Assembly (NCBI GenBank): GCA_018001635.1 | Contig: JAGNHS010000005.1 | Location: forward strand, 16,285 to 80,284 | DNA: 64,000 nucleotides | Direction: 5' to 3' | Origin: Pseudomonadota bacterium | Lineage (GTDB): Bacteria > Bdellovibrionota > UBA2428 | Part shown: positions 60,493-64,000 of the stretch, piece by piece | How positions within the stretch are numbered: position 1 is the stretch's first letter | Layout: each line of letters begins with the position of its first letter | Program-made: the position numbers and the translations under genes | Notes under the pieces: model-generated | Databases searched by the model: none | What the model saw: the letters and a program-made list of their open reading frames with translations, nothing else | What the model was told of the DNA's origin: nothing

Positions 60493-61287
60493 GTGAAGAT
60501 ATTCGATACTCATGCCCACATAGCCTACAAAGAATTAATAACTGATCTCGATGCTGTTATGAATCGAGCTCAAGACAATGGGGTTTTAGGACTCTGTTTT
60601 ATTTCAGCAGAAAAAGAGAGTCTCCTTGCCAGTGAAAAACTCTACCAAGATTGTATAAACAAATATCCTAAGATGACTTTGGCTTGGAGTGCAGGACTGC
60701 ATCCTCACGAAGCCAAAGATTTCAACGACGACATGGCCGATTTGATTTCTAATAAAGCTCGACTGGCCGATGCCATAGGGGAAACAGGCCTAGACTACCA
60801 TTACGATCTATCCCCGCGAGATATTCAGCAGGAAAATTTTCGATTTCATATACAACTCGCTAAAAAAGAAAAAAAACCACTCGTCATCCATTGTAGAGAA
60901 GCCATCGACGATATTTTAAAAATTTTAGATGAAGAAAAAATCACGGAACATCCTAATCCCGGTATTTTACATTGCTTCACAGAAAATACTTTGAGCGCAC
61001 GAAAACTTCTCGATAGAGGTTTTTATATTTCATTTTCGGGAATTTTAACTTTTAAAAACTCTGAAGCTCTTAGGGAAAGCGCAAAAACAATACCGCTTGA
61101 TCGCCTCTTAATTGAAACAGATGCCCCTTATTTGGCGCCAGTCCCCAAACGAGGCCGAACTAATGAACCCAGCTATGTCATTCACACGCTCCAGAAAATG
61201 GCAGAAATTCACAAAATCCCCGTGGAGCAGCTTGCCAAGCAACTTTGGGAAAATTCGTGTAAACTTTTTTCTAAGGGGCTTTCTTAA
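60493..61287 (+). CDS. tatD: TatD-family metal-dependent hydrolase
   Basis: A 264-residue TIM-barrel enzyme starting at GTG 60493. Motifs are Asp-Thr-His-Ala-His (about 4), Gly-Glu-Thr-Gly-Leu-Asp-Tyr (about 96), Val-Ile-His-Cys-Arg-Glu (about 133), Leu-His-Cys-Phe-Thr-Glu (about 158) and Ile-Glu-Thr-Asp-Ala-Pro-Tyr-Leu-Ala-Pro (about 209). TatD enzymes are 3'-5' DNA/RNA exonucleases or D-aminoacyl-tRNA-type deacylases. The stop codon abuts the next gene's ATG. Metal ligands look complete. Confidence 0.93.
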   Translation: MKIFDTHAHIAYKELITDLDAVMNRAQDNGVLGLCFISAEKESLLASEKLYQDCINKYPKMTLAWSAGLHPHEAKDFNDDMADLISNKARLADAIGETGLDYHYDLSPRDIQQENFRFHIQLAKKEKKPLVIHCREAIDDILKILDEEKITEHPNPGILHCFTENTLSARKLLDRGFYISFSGILTFKNSEALRESAKTIPLDRLLIETDAPYLAPVPKRGRTNEPSYVIHTLQKMAEIHKIPVEQLAKQLWENSCKLFSKGLS

Positions 61288-62256
61288 ATGATCCAAGAAA
61301 AAATTCCTCCAGTCCATCGAGTACTTATTGTAGGAGTTTCTGGATATTTAGGATCGTCACTAGCCATAGCTCTTAGAGATGAATTTGAAGTTTTTGGATG
61401 TTATCATAAACACCCTTGTCGCATAGAAGGCGTGCATTGCTTTCAGCTCGACGTCCTCGACGGTAAAGAAATTCTTGAAATGACTCAAAAACTTCAACCC
61501 AGCGCCGTGCTTTATTGTGCCGGTGTTCACAATAGAAATAAAGCTAGCGAAGAAGCTTCTCGAGCAGAAGCTATAAACTTCAAAGCTCCTACAATCTTCT
61601 TTAAATTTTTATCAAAAAATATTTATTTCTTATATTTTTCTTGTGATGAAATTTTTGGACAAAACACTTTAGCTCCCAACCAGAAACTCTATATCGAAAC
61701 CGATCGAGCCATGCCCATTAGCACTTATGCCAAAACAAAGTATAGCGGTGAAAACGTAGTCCTCAACCACGGTCGACAAACGTGCGTGTTTCGTATGGGT
61801 ACCCTTTATGGCGAAGTCATGGGAAGTGCTCAAATCCCTCGTCGCACATGGCTCCACAACGTTCAAGATTCCATATCCAAAAAAGAAACTGTTGGCTTGG
61901 CTTCCAATCAAGAACGAACATTCACCTATATTGGTGATTTAGCGAGAGCCGTTAAAAACTATTTAAATAAACCTAAATTAGATTCGGTCATTTACAATGT
62001 AGCTGGCGCCAATATTATGAGTATTTTTAATTTTGCAAAAATGTTTTGTGAAATTTTTGATTTAGACACTCAGTATCTCGAAGAGCGCACTTATCAACAT
62101 CCAGTCTCTAAAGAATTTGTGGCAGAACCTTTTATGTGCGGATTAAACTCAGAAAAAATTCAAAAAGATTATAATTTTACTGCTCAAAACCCCGAAGAAG
62201 GCCTCAAAGAGATGCATGAAAGACTTCGAATTGGCTGGACCAAAAAATGGTCGTAA
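61288..62256 (+). CDS. RmlD-like NAD(P)-dependent sugar-nucleotide reductase/epimerase
   Basis: A 322-residue extended-SDR protein: nucleotide-binding Gly-Val-Ser-Gly-Tyr-Leu-Gly (about 16), Cys-Asp-Glu-Ile-Phe-Gly, the catalytic Tyr-x3-Lys in Ile-Ser-Thr-Tyr-Ala-Lys-Thr-Lys (Tyr about 147) and Arg-Thr-Phe-Thr-Tyr-Ile-Gly-Asp-Leu-Ala. It is related to dTDP-4-dehydrorhamnose reductase or epimerases. The role is presumably in cell-surface sugar synthesis. It starts directly after the tatD stop. Confidence 0.85.
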   Translation: MIQEKIPPVHRVLIVGVSGYLGSSLAIALRDEFEVFGCYHKHPCRIEGVHCFQLDVLDGKEILEMTQKLQPSAVLYCAGVHNRNKASEEASRAEAINFKAPTIFFKFLSKNIYFLYFSCDEIFGQNTLAPNQKLYIETDRAMPISTYAKTKYSGENVVLNHGRQTCVFRMGTLYGEVMGSAQIPRRTWLHNVQDSISKKETVGLASNQERTFTYIGDLARAVKNYLNKPKLDSVIYNVAGANIMSIFNFAKMFCEIFDLDTQYLEERTYQHPVSKEFVAEPFMCGLNSEKIQKDYNFTAQNPEEGLKEMHERLRIGWTKKWS

Positions 62257-62280
62257 CTCAATTTAGTTTTTCACGTTCTA

Positions 62281-63021
62281 CTATTTAAAACTTTGAACAA
62301 TAAATTCGCTGAGCAAATATCGAACCAAATCTTCATTACGAATTCGTTCGCCCTTATAGGTCCAATAAAGCTGATCTAAAACACCCCAAGCCGCTTGCAA
62401 TTCAAGAGCGGGTGGGTGTTGGCTCGAGAACAAATGTCCCATGTATTGATTAAAAGCTAAAAGTATACGACCTGCTCTTTGACCAGACACCACAAGTTTT
62501 ACGCCATTACGATAGAGCATGAAATCATCAGGAGTTTGGCTCACTTTATAAATGTGGATGTGATGGGCAGGAGATTGTCGAGTTTCATTAAAAAGTTCAA
62601 CATTCACTCGAAAATCATTTTGAATTTCGATTAAAAAATCACGAGTTTTAGATTTTAAAAGTTCTTGCTTGTTGAGCCCTGGATGCACATCCACAGTGCC
62701 CTGGCGCTCCATTTGTCTTTCTTGAAGAGCTAGCTGACTTGCCCATGAACTCTGCGCTTTTGTAGAAACCGCAATACCTTCAAAAGCAGGTGTAATTTTT
62801 TGAGGTGTAGGCTGTCTGAGCTCAGGAAGTTTTTTGGATATCTCTTGAATAGGCTCGGACTCTTCTTCGTCGAATACTGATATAGGCGAATTGTGTGACC
62901 ACTCCGATAGAGTAGAAGCTCTAAGCATAGTTTCCTGTCGCGGTGCAGCTTTAGCTTTAGAGGAAAAAGCCTGATCGATTCTATAATCTCTTAATTGACC
63001 AGCTTCTTTATTTGAACTCAT
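62281..63021 (-). CDS. Conserved-looking cytoplasmic protein of unknown function
   Basis: A 246-residue protein with no signal peptide. Its first 100 residues are low complexity with Ser, Pro and Glu (disordered), and the C-terminal half is mixed alpha/beta (Phe-Met-Leu-Tyr-Arg-Asn-Gly-Val-Lys-Leu-Val-Val-Ser-Gly). No family is recognised. It is divergent from the response regulator across a 330-nt gap with hairpins, and convergent with the RmlD-like gene. Confidence 0.65.
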   Translation of the reverse strand: MSSNKEAGQLRDYRIDQAFSSKAKAAPRQETMLRASTLSEWSHNSPISVFDEEESEPIQEISKKLPELRQPTPQKITPAFEGIAVSTKAQSSWASQLALQERQMERQGTVDVHPGLNKQELLKSKTRDFLIEIQNDFRVNVELFNETRQSPAHHIHIYKVSQTPDDFMLYRNGVKLVVSGQRAGRILLAFNQYMGHLFSSQHPPALELQAAWGVLDQLYWTYKGERIRNEDLVRYLLSEFIVQSFK

Positions 63022-63027
63022 AGCTCT

Positions 63028-63057
63028 AGTCTAGAATTGTAGAGCTACTCAATTCAA
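63028..63057 (-). promoter_or_regulatory. Sigma70-like promoter, predicted leaderless
   Basis: On the minus strand TTGAAT (63052-63057) and TAGACT (63028-63033) with an 18-nt spacer. The -10 box ends 6 nt before the ATG at 63021. Confidence 0.45.
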
Positions 63058-63069
63058 GGACAAAAGAAT

Positions 63070-63286
63070 GGCAGGGAACCGTCTTAGCCGTCCGAAGGCG
63101 ACATTTTGACCTCACATAATGAGGTGGGTGTCCTCGAAGTGCTCATAAGAGCACCCCTTTGCAGGGTTTAGGCTTCTATCACTATGGATAGCATGCACAC
63201 AGCCTGCAGGCAGGACTCCCGAATTTAAAGTATAGGACAAAATGATGCTTGCCTTCTATTGCTCGTACCAGACAGTCCTTCCTGCC
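63070..63286. ncRNA. Candidate structured RNA or long structured leader
   Basis: The 330-nt gap between divergent genes carries an unusual density of hairpins. They are ACCTCA/TGAGGT (63109-63125), GTGCTC/GAGCAC (63139-63154), CTATC/GATAG (63176-63191) and TGCAGG/CCTGCA (63160-63208), with a possible closing pair GGCAGG (63070) / CCTGCC (63281). A CCCATG/CATGGG hairpin follows near the response-regulator start. The class is not recognised: it does not show tmRNA, RNase P, SRP or a known riboswitch core. The strand is undetermined, as all pairs work on both. Confidence 0.4.
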
Positions 63287-63351
63287 CATGTAAATTAGTA
63301 TACCCCATGGGTCTTGCCCATTGAAGAAAAATCAATAACACTAAAAGAATA

Positions 63352-64000
63352 ATGGCTAACGCCCCAAGCTCCACTGTTAAGATTTTATTAGCAGATGATT
63401 CAGTAACCATGCATCGCGCTGTTGCCCTTGGGTTAAAAAAGGAACCCTTCGAAATTATCTATTGCGATAATGGACAAGATGCCCTTCGTTTAGCTCGACA
63501 ACATCGTCCTATCATTGTGTTAGCGGATCTCGATATGCCCGGCATGACAGGCGCTGAACTTTGTCAGGCCATTAAAAATGATCCCGATCTTTCCAGGGAA
63601 ACTAAAGTCATTTTACTTTGCGGTTCCTTTGACCAAATCGATGAAACTAAAATTGAACATATTCCTGCCGACGCTCGACTTTGGAAACCCTTTGAATCGC
63701 ATGTGCTTGTTTCAATGCTCCATACTCTTTTAAAAATTCCACCTAAAATTCCTCAAGAAGCCACTCTTTATCAAAGTCGTCCCAACGAATCGACAGTGGC
63801 CATAAACCGCCCCTCGCAAAAAATCGAAAAAACTTTCGACGCCATGTCTGTCAAACAGCCTATTCACGAAACAGCATGGCAGTCACAATCCACCTCTGCC
63901 ATTCCAACAGCAGCCACCTCCGTGCAAATTCCCATGGAAAAAACGGCTGCACAAACTCGCGTGATGGCACCACCACCGCCGCCTCCTCCTCCACCACCAC
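63352..64000 (+). CDS. Response regulator with Pro-rich tail (partial, cut by window edge)
   Basis: 216 codons are visible and the end lies outside the window. The receiver domain (about 8-125) has Leu-Leu-Ala-Asp-Asp-Ser (acidic pair), the phospho-acceptor in Leu-Ala-Asp-Leu-Asp-Met-Pro-Gly (about 52), a Ser in Leu-Cys-Gly-Ser and the conserved Lys in Leu-Trp-Lys-Pro-Phe. After a Ser/Thr/Gln/Ala linker it ends, at the window edge, in a run of at least ten prolines. The effector domain, if any, is not seen. It is divergent from the unknown protein gene at 62281-63021. Confidence 0.85.
   Translation, partial: MANAPSSTVKILLADDSVTMHRAVALGLKKEPFEIIYCDNGQDALRLARQHRPIIVLADLDMPGMTGAELCQAIKNDPDLSRETKVILLCGSFDQIDETKIEHIPADARLWKPFESHVLVSMLHTLLKIPPKIPQEATLYQSRPNESTVAINRPSQKIEKTFDAMSVKQPIHETAWQSQSTSAIPTAATSVQIPMEKTAAQTRVMAPPPPPPPPPP

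Noticed and set aside
63070..63286. RNase P, SRP or tmRNA gene
   Set aside because: The conserved cores of these RNAs are not visible, although CCAGACAGTC superficially recalls the E. coli RNase P 5' end and the GTGCTC hairpin its P12.
63225..63410. Minus-strand open frame of 61 codons
   Set aside because: It overlaps the structured intergenic region and the start of the clear response regulator gene; no supporting start signal.

Overview
The window is AT-rich (roughly 40% GC by eye) and densely coded. It holds about 55 protein genes and two tRNA genes, with no rRNA, CRISPR array, insertion sequence or phage block. The combination of a b558-type succinate dehydrogenase, PdxS/PdxT, a tmk-holB-yaaT-tatD block, a STAS-CheX protein, and very many predicted exported proteins of no recognised family suggests a low-GC member of the Bdellovibrionota (a Bdellovibrio/Pseudobdellovibrio-like Gram-negative). 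This placement is an inference from gene content, not from a marker-gene comparison.

Layout. 1-2.1 kb: a minus-strand operon of three exported proteins, led by an L,D-transpeptidase-like lipoprotein. 2.3-8.8 kb: a tight plus-strand operon of acyl-CoA dehydrogenase, sdhCAB, an M17 aminopeptidase and a DUF962 membrane protein. 8.9-12.4 kb: a STAS-CheX protein, phosphofructokinase and a stand-alone tyrosine recombinase. 12.4-25.5 kb: an island of exported proteins, three of them large and helix-rich, plus tRNA-Arg and a trypsin-like/PDZ protease. 25.5-33.3 kb: an RND pump with a TolC protein but no adaptor, a secreted nuclease/phosphatase-fold enzyme, several exported unknowns, a secreted caspase-like protease with an EF-hand-like loop, and tRNA-Leu. 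33.4-37.4 kb: an exported protein, two long hairpin elements and polA. 37.4-42.2 kb: a metallo-beta-lactamase-fold hydrolase and a four-gene surface-glycan operon. 42.3-45.7 kb: an M29 aminopeptidase, a lipoprotein and pdxST. 45.7-51.8 kb: a five-gene operon (class III aminotransferase, two CoA-transferase subunits, Nudix, fused methyltransferase) divergent from a thiolase. 51.8-57 kb: a lipoprotein predicted to form two beta-propellers, thiL, a thioesterase and two membrane proteins. 57-62.3 kb: an overlapping operon of a DsbA-like lipoprotein, tmk, holB, a PSP1/YaaT protein, tatD and an SDR. 62.3-64 kb: an unknown protein, a structured intergenic region and a response regulator cut by the window edge.

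Together the genes describe a cell that oxidises fatty acids and amino acids (acyl-CoA dehydrogenase, thiolase, CoA-transferase, aminotransferase, three peptidases, SDH) and invests heavily in its envelope and periplasm. Two signals cut across the annotation. First, many transcription units start with a sigma70-like promoter whose -10 box lies only about 6-11 nt before the start codon and without a Shine-Dalgarno sequence, which predicts leaderless mRNAs. Second, several long hairpins lie between genes: a perfect 56-bp palindrome, and three imperfect ones with loops of about 48 nt, two of which have loops similar to each other in opposite orientation.
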